Under the pieces are notes generated by a model. It saw only the letters and a list, made by a program, of their open reading frames with translations, had not been told where the DNA came from and did no database searches. Positions 8,601 through 17,852 of a stretch of DNA of 64,000 nucleotides are shown here, piece by piece; the stretch's first letter is position 1, and each line of letters opens with the position of its first letter. This DNA comes from JAPLSN01 sp964482955. GTDB taxonomy: Bacteria; Spirochaetota; Spirochaetia; Treponematales; UBA12059. The DNA lies in contig CAYZZW010000007.1 of the NCBI GenBank assembly GCA_964482955.1, positions 20,201 to 84,200 of the forward strand, read 5' to 3'. The position numbers were made by a program, and so were the translations under genes.

Positions 8601-11600
8601 ACGATCAACTCGGGAGCGGCGGTCATCCTGGACGGCTCGGGCGGGCAGACCGTCGACTTCACCTCGTCGACACTTCTCGACCTCGACGTGCGGACGACGG
8701 GTACGGGCGTTTCCCTCGCCGCGAACGCCGCGATGACGCGGGATCTTTTCGTGAACGCCGCGGGGCGCAGGCTCAACAAATCGACCTTCAATCTCGACGT
8801 CGACCGCCATACGAACGCAGCGAGCGGCACGCTCGATCTCGGCGGCTCCGGCACGCTCAATGTGGGCGGCAACCTGACGCTCGGCGCGCTCCTCAACGCG
8901 GCCGGCTCGACCGTCATCCTGGACGGCGCGCTGGCGCAGGCTTTGACGCCCAACGGCCAGACCTTCGGCGACGTGCGGATTTTTGGGGCCGACGTAACGA
9001 TGGCCGGCACGGCGACTTTCGGATCGCTGTGGATCGACGCGACGAAGTCGTTCACCCTCGGGGAGGGCGCGGCCACCACGCTGACCACGTCCGGCACGGT
9101 CACCGTCGACGGCACGCTCCTATTCAATTCGACCGGCAATACGGTCAGACTGGCTCCGGCGGGCGGCACGTCGATCGCGAACAACGGCGTCATCCGGGTG
9201 GAAGGCTCGACGACCACGGTGGACATCGTGTCGCCTGGCACCGTGACGATGTCCGGCACCCAGCAGATCGACCTGAATGGCTGCGCTTTGTCGCTTTCCG
9301 GATTTTCCACCACTACCCCGCATACTCTCGAAGCCAACGACATTCTCACAATCGCCGGTCCGGTCACCTTCTCGGGCGGCTTCACGTTGAACGGAGCCTT
9401 GAGCCAGCTCAACGTCGGCGGGAGCACGCTCAACGCGACGGGCGGCCTCACAGTCACGAACGGCACGGCCACCATGGGCGGGGGCACGCTGAATGTCGGA
9501 ACCGCAGCACTTACCGTGGACGGTGGCATCCTCACGTTCTCCGCGATACCGGTATCGGTTTCCTGCGGGGCGCTCGATCTGACCTTGGGCAGCGTCAATA
9601 ACGACGCGGTCAATACGATCTCCGTCTCGGGCGATGTCGAAGTCGCGTGCGCGTTCAATACCCCGGCGAATTCCACGATTAACATGATGGGCGCCGGCAC
9701 GACCATCAACGCTTCGTCGACGATCGGTAGCCTGAACGTGTCGGGAGCCACCGCCACCGTCTCACTCTCGACGAACGACCTGTCGCTCGCCGGCTCGCTC
9801 AACGTCGCCGCTGGCAGGTCGCTCAGCGCGGTCGACGGCGCCGTATCGCGGAACATTTCGCTCGCGGGCGACTGGACGGTATCCGGTACCGGCGCTTTTG
9901 ACGCGGGAACCGGCACGGTGACCTTTACGCTCGGATCCGCGCAGAGCTTGAACGCGGGCGGAGTCGACGCGAACCACGATTTCAACAACCTGACGGTCAA
10001 CAAGTCGGCGTTAGCCGTCACGCTCGGCGCCCCGATCGCGGTCGGGGGAAAGCTGACGATTTCAAGCGGCGCGCTCGACGTGTCGGCATCCAATCACCAG
10101 ATCACCATCAGCGGCAATTGGGAAAACGCGGTCGGCGACGCGGGCTTCGAGGAGCGCGCGGGAACCGTGTTCTGCGACGGCATTACTCTGATTACCGGTG
10201 CCGAACGATTTTACGATCTTTCGATCGACGCGGCCGGCGCCGTCGGCGCGGACGGCCTCCTGACCGTGGCGAACGGCTTGTCCTGCCCGGGCAACTTTAC
10301 GTCAGGGGCCGGCGGCCTCCTTGTCCTTGGCAACGCGGATTTTACCGACGGCACGCTAAACGGCGCCTCCGCACTTGGAGTGGATCCGCTTCTCGAATTC
10401 CGCGGCAACCTGATCTTCTCCGGATCGAGCGCCGTCGACACGAACGAGGACGTCATCCTCTTCTCCGGCGGGACGACGCCGCAGACCTTCACGCCGGGCG
10501 GCAAGGCTTTCGACAAGTTGACCGTGAACAAGACCGCCGGCACCGTCGTCCAGATGAACGACAACGCGTCGGTAGCCATCTTCACCCAGACGAGCGGCAA
10601 TTTCACGATACTGGCCGGTCGACGGCTGACCGTCGACGATGTCCTGCCGACTCTGGCCGACATCGCCTTGGGCGCGGGCACCTTCACGGCCACCGGGGAG
10701 CTCGACGCGACGGACGTCGCATTCGAAGTACCGACCGGCGTCATCGTCGCGGTCGGTACTTCGGCCTTCAGGGTGGGCGCCATGACCGTGTCGGGCGGAA
10801 CCTTCACGCAAACCGGAGACAACGCCGCCGTACACAGCGCCGCGTCGCTCGACGTGAGCGCCGGCAGTTGCACGTGGGCGTCGATCACGCCGACCTGCGC
10901 GCTCGACATCCCCGGCGCGATCATCGTGTCGGGGACGGGCTCGCTCGCGTTCGGCCCCAAGACCGTCGCCGCCGGCTCGACGGTCGGCATGACCGCCGGT
11001 ACGGGTACCCTCAACTTGCGCTCTACGACCCTCAACGCCCAAGGCGCGGTCACGGTGAGCGCCGGCACTCTTTTGCTCGGCCCGACGACGGTCACCACGA
11101 CCGAAGACGACGTGACGATCACTCAGGCCGTGGTTCTCGGCACGCTCGCGGCGCACCAGGTCTCCGTCGTCACCGGAAGCACGGTCGCGGGCAACGGCGA
11201 CATCGCGTTCGGCGCGGTCGACGGCCCCGGCTACCTCACCGCAAACGCGGGCGCGTCGAGCGTGAGCTTCTCGGGCAACCTCGGCGGCACGACGGCGCTC
11301 GCCTCCGTCTCCGCCACCTCGACGAATCCGGCGGCCAATGCCATCACCATCCGATCCGTCCGCGCCGCCGGCGCGCAGCAGTGGACCGGCAACGTCACGC
11401 TCGGCGCCGACGCCGCGCTCCAGACCAGCGGTACCGCGATCACCTTCACCGGGGCGCTCGATGGCGCTTCCCGCAACCTCACCCTGAACGCGGCGATCGC
11501 CGCGGGCGTGGTCGACTTCCAGGGCGCCGTGTCCGGCCTCGGCACGGGCACGGGCGCCGCGCTCACCGTCCAGGCCGGCGTCACGGGGCAAGTCCGCTTC

Positions 11601-14600
11601 CGCTCCACGCTCGGCGGCGCCTCCGGCATCGCGGCCGCGGGCGTCCCCTTCCGCTTCGACGACGACGTGACCCTCGCGGACGGAAACGCGTCGACGACGC
11701 TCGGCGCCGTGACCATGGACGGCCTTTCGTTCTCCTGTTACGACGGCTTCGCGTCTGGCGCGATGACGCTGTCGTCCGCCGACGTGAGCGTCGACTCGAA
11801 CGGCGGCACCATGACGATCGCGTCGGTAGTCGGCGGCTCGCAGAATCTCACGCTGATCTCGGGCGCCGGAACCCTCGGCGTCACGGGGAACATCGCCGCG
11901 CTCGGCACGCTCACCCTGCAGGAGGATCTGGCTTCGTCCACCGGCACCGTCACGCTTTCCGGATCGGTTTCCGCGGCTGGCATCGTCACCTGGGCCCAGG
12001 GCTACGCCGTCACGATGACGGGCGGCTGCGCGATCGCCTCCGACGTGATCTTCGCCAACACCGGTGCGCTCTCCCTCGGCGACGCCGACGCGGACACTTT
12101 CACGTTCACCGGGGGGATGACCGCCCGCGATACGTCATCCAACGCGTTCCGGGGAACCATCGCCACGGGGGGCGCCGCGGGACAGAACCTGGCCTTCGAT
12201 GACGTGACGGTCGGCGCCGGCGTCGCCGTGGCGGCGACGTGCACGCTGGACGCTGGAGCGGCTGGCACCGTCGTCGTGGACGATACGAGCGGCGGCGGAA
12301 CGGGAACGCTTTCGGCCGCCGCGGCCAAGAGGCTGAACGTGACGGCGGCGAGCCTGACGGCAACCGCCGCGAGCATCGCGGGCGCCGGCACCATCGATCT
12401 CGGGTCGACGAATTTCTCCATAGGTACGCTGTCGTCGTCGTCGCCGGATTTCGCCCCGCTCCCCGGATATTTCGATCCAGACCCGATCGGAAACTCGGAA
12501 TCACTGCTCCGCCTGACCGGCACCCAGACGACGCACGCCATCGCGACGAACGACGTGGACTCGGGCATCGTCGAATACTACGGAACGGGCGGCACCGTGT
12601 TCGCCGCGGGCTTCCTGAACGGATCGCTCCATTACCACGATCTCCGCATCGCCGGCACGGGCACCTTCGCGCTCGGGGGGGACGTCGCGACGGCGCGCAA
12701 CGTCGTCATCGACTCGGGCATCCTGTCGCTCGGGGCGAACACGCTCGACGTGGGCGACGGCTGGTACAACACGACCGCCGGCACGACGGCCCTCGACGCG
12801 GGCACGGGCACCGTGCGCTTCCAGAAGCCTTCGGGTACCGTCTACGTGTACGGCCACAACACCTGGTGCGTCTTCCACTGCACGGTCCCTGGCGTGACCA
12901 TCCTCTTCGAGAACGCGCATGTCCAGCGGATCGTCGCGAGCGGCGTCTTCAGGGTCAGGGGCAGCGCCTGGGGGGCGGGAAGCCAGATCGATCTCAACCG
13001 CATCACGGTCTGGCCCGTCCCGCCCGCCGCTCCCGCCGACGAGCTGGACGACGATTTCTGGTCCTTCGATTTCCTGCCGGGCGCGACCTTCGACATGCGC
13101 TACGTCAACGTGTATTTCTCGAACGCGATCCTGCACCCCGTCGCCGTGCCGGCCGACGTCAACGCCGTGCCCGCCCCGTATTACTGCTACAAGTGGCTCA
13201 ACAATATCTATACGCTCTACAGCTTCACCGAGGATTCGGATTACGACGGCAAGATCGACCGGATCCGCGTCACCTGCGAGACGAGCATCAACGGGGATTT
13301 CTCCGATTTCGATGTCACCGTCGAAGGCTACGAGATCGACCGTACCAAGGCGGGTTCCACCCGCGGCTTCGAGCATGTCGGAGCGGGATACGTGTTCTAC
13401 ATCTGGCTCGTCGAAAAGACCTGGCAGGATACCGACGCCACGCCCGATTGGCGCATCGCGCGGAATACGACCCTCCGCGGCGGAACCAAGCTCGTGGGTA
13501 CGCTCCAGCGCGCCATCGCCGATCCGCTTTGGAAGTCGCCGGGCGACTGGATGGACCCGGGCGACGGCGCCTGGCCGCGTCTTTCGTACCGGCTCGCGGT
13601 TCCCTTGCATAACGAAGGCTTCGTGGCGTTCTCGGAGCCGATACGCAATTCGGGCGGGAGCTTGCCGTCGGCCGCCGAGTTGGGTTTCACCGCCGGTCCC
13701 ACGGTGGTGGTCGGAACGGCCACGGAACTCAAGGAAGCGACCGGAACGATAGCTTCGCCAAGCCTTGCGGATCTCGCCGGGGGCGCGTCCACGTTGAGCC
13801 ATGACGGCGGTCTGCGCGATATCGGGCAGGCGCCGGGGTGGGGACCGAATTACGTCAATCTCGTCGGCATCGTCGGCAATCCGACCTGGCCGCTCGATAC
13901 GGGTTACGGCGATCCATACGGCTACACGGCATCCGCGACACGTCCCGTTTTCGATGTCCAGCGCGGCGCCGACGCCACGACCCACCGCGTGTCCGACCTG
14001 CTCGTCTCGGTCGAGCCGAGCACCGTCGCCGCATCGTGGAGCGCCCTGAACCCTGCGTCGTACTTCGTATGGCCGGTGTGGGCCAAGGACTCGGCGTACT
14101 TCCCGGGCACGTCCACCGATTGGGAAACCTACACGCCCGCCGAAGCGGCGAGCCGCACGATCGGCTTCGTGCGCGCCTTCGACGGCAGCCAGTGGCTCCG
14201 CGACCAGGACTGGGTACTGCAGGCGCGCAGGCACGCGTCAGGCGCCGCGTGGACGCCGTCGATCATCTACGACTCGAACGCGCCCGACACATTCAGGAGC
14301 GCCGTGCCCGGCATCTGGCTCCCCGACTACGCGGAGACGGACTTCGCCGGGCTCGCCGCGTACCCGATGCCGATCCAGCTGGCGCCCGGTTCCTCGAACG
14401 CGGGCATCGCCACCGGTCAGGTCCCGGCGACGACGTCGAGCGGCGATCTCTTCAACTGGAAGTTCTCCGAGTCGGACCCGAAGGTGTTCAGCGTCGCGGA
14501 GTTCGAGTTCTGGTTCCGCCTGGGCGCGCTGACGGACCTCTGCGCCGGCCGTCTCGACGCGCCGTCGGGCTTCGCGGCCATGCCGGCTGACTGGTACCGC

Positions 14601-14930
14601 CGCGTGCGGCCTTTCGGTCTTGGCATCCACGACATCAAGACTCAACGCGGCGGCGTCACCATCCTCAACAACGTCATCGATCCGACGAAGGGCGAGCGGA
14701 CGCGCCTCAACTACACGGTCGAAACCGAAGGACCGGTCACGATCGCGGTATTCACCCTCGACGGCGACGTCGTGAAGTACCTGTACCGCGGCACCAGGAC
14801 CCCCGGCGACTACACCGAAACCTGGGACGGCCGAAACCTCTCCGGCGCCGTCGTGGCGCGCGGCATCTACTTCATCCGCGCCCTGGGGCCGGGCTTCGAC
14901 GAGATCCGCAAGGTGATGGTGGTCAAGTGA
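5616..14930 (+). CDS. Giant secreted repeat protein with Ig-like and FlgD-type C-terminal domains
   Basis: A 3,104-residue exported protein, the largest in the window. After a long n-region a hydrophobic signal segment (ALRLAALVGILAASGAAAG) ends near residue 52. A Big_1/invasin-like Ig domain spans about residues 388-490, with alternating VTVTVTAPATI text and NTDSNGYASFYV. From about residue 630 (WTGANSSSWSDTLNWNPNG) to about 2,300 it is a long run of short G/T/N/V-rich strands such as GNLTLGAL, suggesting a beta-solenoid as in filamentous adhesins. A non-repetitive region follows. The last 100 residues contain TWDGRNLSGAVVARGIYFIR, the FlgD Ig-like fold used as a C-terminal anchor or sorting domain. 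Adhesin or extracellular-matrix function is inference. Promoter TATAAT and SD support ATG 5616. Confidence 0.8.
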   Translation: MLRATPTSEHPRSAGAHGRRLAVSGRQCRISALRLAALVGILAASGAAAGWGQSPTRYPRQPSGFVELTATTQSWLGNANTTGSGDLDRVNVIFFEIPSSVTSDLYFAVKDPGANGTIFPDYNNFASGDPSTTFTLIGGQYALTGSTARERLYATTSQAYQGDTLGSISRTNEVDAGDGWVYFGGVNPALGELVGNKRYFKIVVEVGSTAGSIYKNGYQVDVSYSGSGVPTGVAGGLSFTYGACLILQDRAAAPGSANWMFYPFVPDTAADANYVFFHNYDFDDTGLSPNVTLRELKKTQATLVPGAAADTQASASGDSATISTGIQVASAATEANGTWRYDIYEGNVSITGTNLAEVWFTFSTDGTASADDAIVRAYSGYYAPAPADHVGISPASRTVITGSNAVYTLQVLDASGNPVPYARAVTVTVTAPATINATGLQSTVVNTDSNGYASFYVTSGSPTVALDITLATAWGTGTDGQATVQFVDDPAPTIAMASHLTYTEGGGDTLIPTITIADSGPLPGSIDESKDIRIRFSSSLTAAFVTPPAPVYGGTAGAVQSTIMEGSTLLIQLSPGYVMGDLTTIGNLFISSVGDAPSSGRLEMSVNGAGGPWIPCDKLITILDPNPPYIWTGANSSSWSDTLNWNPNGDPNSTTANVVIPVAASGRYPVLAANRTVKNITIYSGAPSLTLGNFNLTIAAGGSLQNAGTIVLNGTGRPSVGDADSGTVRYTSAAGGSVADFGTADYYDLELSPAAAATFTVGNPLTVANNLTVGANATLELASNGLSVDGVVSNAGVVRLTGVAAQTIALANGNDTDTGTWNYTEAAAAVSIRDFSGATDYCNLTVSGASALFATPGSIGLGGNYVQTAGTVTLAGDLTVAGTKTVSSGTVLDVSTHSVLGTNGFTNNGTVRISGGGQTIAGTKTNGNPSIVEYYGAGAGMAWGGSYHHLTLAGSGTFPAGGAIDVNGNLALTGGQLSMTTNDLTVAGSITRGTGTINSGAAVILDGSGGQTVDFTSSTLLDLDVRTTGTGVSLAANAAMTRDLFVNAAGRRLNKSTFNLDVDRHTNAASGTLDLGGSGTLNVGGNLTLGALLNAAGSTVILDGALAQALTPNGQTFGDVRIFGADVTMAGTATFGSLWIDATKSFTLGEGAATTLTTSGTVTVDGTLLFNSTGNTVRLAPAGGTSIANNGVIRVEGSTTTVDIVSPGTVTMSGTQQIDLNGCALSLSGFSTTTPHTLEANDILTIAGPVTFSGGFTLNGALSQLNVGGSTLNATGGLTVTNGTATMGGGTLNVGTAALTVDGGILTFSAIPVSVSCGALDLTLGSVNNDAVNTISVSGDVEVACAFNTPANSTINMMGAGTTINASSTIGSLNVSGATATVSLSTNDLSLAGSLNVAAGRSLSAVDGAVSRNISLAGDWTVSGTGAFDAGTGTVTFTLGSAQSLNAGGVDANHDFNNLTVNKSALAVTLGAPIAVGGKLTISSGALDVSASNHQITISGNWENAVGDAGFEERAGTVFCDGITLITGAERFYDLSIDAAGAVGADGLLTVANGLSCPGNFTSGAGGLLVLGNADFTDGTLNGASALGVDPLLEFRGNLIFSGSSAVDTNEDVILFSGGTTPQTFTPGGKAFDKLTVNKTAGTVVQMNDNASVAIFTQTSGNFTILAGRRLTVDDVLPTLADIALGAGTFTATGELDATDVAFEVPTGVIVAVGTSAFRVGAMTVSGGTFTQTGDNAAVHSAASLDVSAGSCTWASITPTCALDIPGAIIVSGTGSLAFGPKTVAAGSTVGMTAGTGTLNLRSTTLNAQGAVTVSAGTLLLGPTTVTTTEDDVTITQAVVLGTLAAHQVSVVTGSTVAGNGDIAFGAVDGPGYLTANAGASSVSFSGNLGGTTALASVSATSTNPAANAITIRSVRAAGAQQWTGNVTLGADAALQTSGTAITFTGALDGASRNLTLNAAIAAGVVDFQGAVSGLGTGTGAALTVQAGVTGQVRFRSTLGGASGIAAAGVPFRFDDDVTLADGNASTTLGAVTMDGLSFSCYDGFASGAMTLSSADVSVDSNGGTMTIASVVGGSQNLTLISGAGTLGVTGNIAALGTLTLQEDLASSTGTVTLSGSVSAAGIVTWAQGYAVTMTGGCAIASDVIFANTGALSLGDADADTFTFTGGMTARDTSSNAFRGTIATGGAAGQNLAFDDVTVGAGVAVAATCTLDAGAAGTVVVDDTSGGGTGTLSAAAAKRLNVTAASLTATAASIAGAGTIDLGSTNFSIGTLSSSSPDFAPLPGYFDPDPIGNSESLLRLTGTQTTHAIATNDVDSGIVEYYGTGGTVFAAGFLNGSLHYHDLRIAGTGTFALGGDVATARNVVIDSGILSLGANTLDVGDGWYNTTAGTTALDAGTGTVRFQKPSGTVYVYGHNTWCVFHCTVPGVTILFENAHVQRIVASGVFRVRGSAWGAGSQIDLNRITVWPVPPAAPADELDDDFWSFDFLPGATFDMRYVNVYFSNAILHPVAVPADVNAVPAPYYCYKWLNNIYTLYSFTEDSDYDGKIDRIRVTCETSINGDFSDFDVTVEGYEIDRTKAGSTRGFEHVGAGYVFYIWLVEKTWQDTDATPDWRIARNTTLRGGTKLVGTLQRAIADPLWKSPGDWMDPGDGAWPRLSYRLAVPLHNEGFVAFSEPIRNSGGSLPSAAELGFTAGPTVVVGTATELKEATGTIASPSLADLAGGASTLSHDGGLRDIGQAPGWGPNYVNLVGIVGNPTWPLDTGYGDPYGYTASATRPVFDVQRGADATTHRVSDLLVSVEPSTVAASWSALNPASYFVWPVWAKDSAYFPGTSTDWETYTPAEAASRTIGFVRAFDGSQWLRDQDWVLQARRHASGAAWTPSIIYDSNAPDTFRSAVPGIWLPDYAETDFAGLAAYPMPIQLAPGSSNAGIATGQVPATTSSGDLFNWKFSESDPKVFSVAEFEFWFRLGALTDLCAGRLDAPSGFAAMPADWYRRVRPFGLGIHDIKTQRGGVTILNNVIDPTKGERTRLNYTVETEGPVTIAVFTLDGDVVKYLYRGTRTPGDYTETWDGRNLSGAVVARGIYFIRALGPGFDEIRKVMVVK

Positions 14931-14952
14931 CCTCGTACCGAACCTGACCGAA

Positions 14953-15031
14953 GGCGGGGCCGTACACATGGCCACGACAAAGGCGCGCAAGTAAGCGCAA
15001 GCTTTGTCGTGGCCATGTGTACGGCCCCGCC
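14953..15031. repeat. Perfect 30-bp-arm palindrome behind the giant gene
   Basis: Arms 14953-14982 and 15002-15031 pair perfectly over 30 bp around a 19-base loop. The inner arm is ACGACAAAG / CTTTGTCGT. The loop contains GCGC-AAGTAA-GCGC, a second small hairpin. This is the ACGACAAAG subtype of family A and may also terminate the 9.3-kb transcript. Confidence 0.75.
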
Positions 15032-15240
15032 ACCTTTCCGGCTCGGTGCCGTCAATGACCGCCAACACCTCTTGGAACGGGCTATATGGCGGTAGAATAA
15101 GTCACGACAAAGGCGCGCAAGTAAGCGCAAGCTTTGTCGTAGCCATGTGTACGGTCCCGCCACCTTTCAGTTCCGCCCGATCGATGACCGCCAACACCTC
15201 TTGGAACGGGCTAGATAGCGGCAGAATGGGCCGCGACAAT
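14973..15240. repeat. About 130-bp tandem repeat
   Basis: Units start with CACGACAAAGG at 14973 and 15103 and a degenerate CGCGACAA at about 15232. Each unit contains the palindrome right arm, CCGCCACCTTTC, and GACCGCCAACACCTCTTGGA. In unit 2 the outer left arm is lost, so only about 9 bp of the inner stem still pair. No gene is seen here. Confidence 0.65.
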
Positions 15241-15295
15241 TTCGGATCGTGCAATATGAAAGCGAAGCCCGCCGCGCTTCACTGGCCACGTGAGA

Positions 15296-15475
15296 TAGTG
15301 CGGCGCTACTGGGGTTAGGTGGCGCAAGTTTATTGAAGCGGATGAAACCGGCCGGGTGGGGCATAGCATTACCCACGACGAATATTGCGAGTACTCTCGC
15401 CTATTCGTCGCGGGTAATGCTATGCCCCGGACCCCGGCTCATCAGGTACAACAACCGTCCGCCGCACCTTTCCGA
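15296..15475. repeat. Family A palindromic repeat, full copy
   Basis: The nested stems are GGGGCATAGCATTACCC (15358-15374) with its exact complement at 15412-15428, then CGACGAATA / TATTCGTCG (15376-15384, 15402-15410), then GCGAG-TACT-CTCGC at 15387-15400. The outer flanks are TAGTGCGGCGCTACTGGGG and CCGCCGCACC. It lies just before the glycosyltransferase promoter. Confidence 0.8.
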
Positions 15476-15530
15476 AGAGGTCCCGCGATTTCACGGCGAT
15501 TCATGAAGCGCGACCCGCGAAGCGCCGTTC

Positions 15531-15560
15531 TTGACCGGGATTCATGCCCGCCGATATACT
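15531..15560 (+). promoter_or_regulatory. Leaderless-type promoter of the glycosyltransferase operon
   Basis: TTGACC (15531-15536), an 18-bp spacer and TATACT (15555-15560), with only 7 bp to the ATG at 15568. This start-site geometry places the first transcribed base at or next to the start codon and makes the in-frame ATG at 15544 unlikely, since it lies inside the promoter. Confidence 0.6.
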
Positions 15561-15567
15561 CGCCGCC

Positions 15568-16701
15568 ATGAAGGGACTCGTCGCTTATATCAGCACCGGG
15601 CACGGATTCAAGTCGCCGGCCGAGGCGGTCGCGAAGGAGCTGACCGCGCGCGGTCACGACGTCGCGTGCCTCGACTTCCTCAAGGAAGCGGGCGTGCTCG
15701 GGTGGCACAACCTGCTCACGAAGTCGTGGACGACGATGCTCGGGAAGCCGCTTCTCTTCAAGCTCGTCTTTCCGCTCATGAACGGCGTCCTCTCCCTGCC
15801 CCTCAAGAAGGCCATCGAGCTCATGGCGCGGAAGAAGGTGCTGGCCTATCTCGATCGCGAAAAGCCGGACTTCGTGTTCTCCACCCACTTCGGCACGACG
15901 GCCGTGTTCAACGGCGCCGTGCGGTCCTGGGAGCGCAAGACCGGACGCAGGCTGCCGTTTTTCGCCTACAACTCGGACGTGATCCTGTCCCACGTCGCGT
16001 ACATCGCCAAGCGCGTCACGCGCTACTTCGTCGCCACGGAGCGCTGCCGCGACGAAATGGTCGCCCACGGCCAGGCGCCCGAATCGGTCGTCGTCGCGCC
16101 GTTCCCGATCGATCCCAAGTACTCGAAGAAATTCGGGAGCGTACGCGACGAACGCGCGACCCTCGGGCTCAAGGACATGTTCACCGTCGTCATGTCGATG
16201 GGCGGCGAGGGCATCGGCGACTTCTCGTTCATCGAGCGCCTGGCCGCGTCCGGCGCGAAACTCCAACTCGTCGTCGTCTGCGGCCGCAACGAAGCGGCTC
16301 TCGCGCGGCTCGAGGCGATGAAGGCGGCGCGTCCGGATTTCGAGCTCGTGCCGCTCGGCTTCGTCACGAACATGCAGGATTACCTGTACGCCTGCGACGT
16401 CGCCGCGGGGAAGGCCGGGCTCAACACCATCTTCGAGTCCATCGCCATGAAAAAGCCGTTTCTCGCGCTCATGGCCATGGCCAACGAGACGATCGCCGCG
16501 CGCTTCCTATCGGACGAAGGTTATGGGATATGGGCCCGCAATGCCGCGGAAGCCGCCGAGTTCGTCGAGCGCGCCGCCAGCGACCCGGCCGTCCTGGCGC
16601 CGTACCGCGAGCGGCTCGAAAAGCCGCCCTGCGCCTTCGGCGCGGGCGGCATCGCCGACGCGATCGAGCGCGAAGCGCGCACCGGAGGATCGACGAAATG
16701 A
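15568..16701 (+). CDS. MurG/MGDG-synthase-like glycosyltransferase (GT28 fold)
   Basis: A 377-residue GT-B glycosyltransferase of the diacylglycerol glucosyltransferase/MGDG synthase type. N-terminal text MKGLVAYISTGHGFKSPAEA and the block STHFGTTAVFNGAVRSW match the acceptor-binding half. The C-terminal half has MSMGGEGIGDFSFI, VVVCGRNE, and AGKAGLNTIFESIAMKKP, the nucleotide-sugar-binding signature. It probably glycosylates a membrane lipid or lipid-linked precursor at the inner membrane. The ATG at 15568 is chosen from the promoter position; an ATG eight codons upstream is in frame. Its end overlaps the kinase start by 4 bp (ATGA), first of a three-gene coupled operon. Confidence 0.8.
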   Translation: MKGLVAYISTGHGFKSPAEAVAKELTARGHDVACLDFLKEAGVLGWHNLLTKSWTTMLGKPLLFKLVFPLMNGVLSLPLKKAIELMARKKVLAYLDREKPDFVFSTHFGTTAVFNGAVRSWERKTGRRLPFFAYNSDVILSHVAYIAKRVTRYFVATERCRDEMVAHGQAPESVVVAPFPIDPKYSKKFGSVRDERATLGLKDMFTVVMSMGGEGIGDFSFIERLAASGAKLQLVVVCGRNEAALARLEAMKAARPDFELVPLGFVTNMQDYLYACDVAAGKAGLNTIFESIAMKKPFLALMAMANETIAARFLSDEGYGIWARNAAEAAEFVERAASDPAVLAPYRERLEKPPCAFGAGGIADAIEREARTGGSTK

Positions 16702-17852
16702 ACCTGTTCGCCGCGCTCGTCAACAAGGTCATCGACATGTTCCGCCTGGGCGTGAACATCTCCACGCAAGTGACCGATTATTACCTCCTCAAGAAACTGC
16801 AGGACGCGGTCATCCACAACGACCGCGGCGCCAGCTTCACCGACCTCACGCGGAACAAGGGCTCCATCACGAAGCGCGCGCAGGGCAAGGGCGAATCGAA
16901 GCTGATCGACGAGATGGAATGGTACCTCGAGTACCGCGACACGCGCCTCGGGGCGCACTTTCCGGACATCCTCGAGCACTCGACCGCGCCCGGCAACGTG
17001 TTCTACCGGATGCGCTACTACAATTACCCGAACCTGCGCACCGTCATCATGAGCGACATGAACGCCTTCTTCTTCCTCAAGCTGCGCTGGAAGAAGATGC
17101 TCGGCCTCATGAAGGAGGAGTTTTTCGTCGAGCATAGATCGGCCGCGACGCCCGCCGACTTCGTCGAGAAGAACCACCTCCACAAGCTCTACGAGCGCGT
17201 GCGCGTGATGAAGGAAGACGCGCCCTTCCTCGCGCCGGTGGCCGACGCGAAGACGCTCACGGTCAACGGCCGGAAGATCCTCGGCTGGAAGGCGGTCGCG
17301 GACGCGATCAGCGAACGCCCCGACATCATCGCGCGCCTCACGCCGCCCCGCGTCTACGTTTCGCACGGCGACATGCACTGCAACAACATCCTCTGCGGCA
17401 TCGCCGCGGGGAACTACGTGCTCCTCGACTGCCGCGGCAAGGCGCCCGACGGCACGCGGTACTTCGATCCCGCGTACGACGTCGGGAAGCTCTTCCACGA
17501 CCTCAGGAGCCAGTACTCGCTCATCGAAAAGCACTACTTTTCCGTGTTCCTCCGCGAAGAGGCCGGCAAGCCGGTCATCGACTTCGAGTTCACGCAAAAA
17601 ACCTACCTGGAACGCTTCCTCCGCAACTACGAATACGTGCGTCCTTATATAGAAGAAAACTTCACTGGGTACGGAGAGCTCCTCTATCGCGCGGACTTCA
17701 CCGAGGCGATGCTCTACCTGACGATGGTCCCATTCCACCTGCGGTTCAAGGGCGAGGGCCTCGTCTGCTTCGTCACCGGGCTCCTCCGCCTCAACGAGTG
17801 GATCGAAACCCACCATCCCGACATCAAGGCCGCCATATTGGAGCGCGAATGA
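16698..17852 (+). CDS. APH/choline-kinase-fold small-molecule kinase
   Basis: A 384-residue protein with the aminoglycoside-phosphotransferase fold. The catalytic motif HGDMHCNN begins at His223 (Asp225 catalytic, Asn230 metal-binding). The metal aspartate follows in LLDCRGKAPDGTRYFDPAYD at about Asp244. The DxRG form is seen in kinases of capsule and glycan loci rather than antibiotic-resistance enzymes. It is sandwiched, with 4-bp overlaps on both sides, between a glycosyltransferase and a nucleotidyltransferase. A kinase plus nucleotidyltransferase pair would convert an alcohol or sugar to its NDP-activated form, as in LicA-LicC (choline) or AmgK-MurU (sugar). The substrate cannot be decided from sequence. 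Confidence 0.75.
   Translation: MNLFAALVNKVIDMFRLGVNISTQVTDYYLLKKLQDAVIHNDRGASFTDLTRNKGSITKRAQGKGESKLIDEMEWYLEYRDTRLGAHFPDILEHSTAPGNVFYRMRYYNYPNLRTVIMSDMNAFFFLKLRWKKMLGLMKEEFFVEHRSAATPADFVEKNHLHKLYERVRVMKEDAPFLAPVADAKTLTVNGRKILGWKAVADAISERPDIIARLTPPRVYVSHGDMHCNNILCGIAAGNYVLLDCRGKAPDGTRYFDPAYDVGKLFHDLRSQYSLIEKHYFSVFLREEAGKPVIDFEFTQKTYLERFLRNYEYVRPYIEENFTGYGELLYRADFTEAMLYLTMVPFHLRFKGEGLVCFVTGLLRLNEWIETHHPDIKAAILERE

Noticed and set aside
8459..10093. 544-codon minus-strand frame inside the giant gene
   Set aside because: Antisense of repetitive G/T/N codons giving P/V/S-rich text; no SD and no domain.
15296..15475. Integron attC site or cassette array as explanation for family A
   Set aside because: No conserved RYYYAAC / GTTRRRY cores at the ends, no integrase and no cassette genes between copies.
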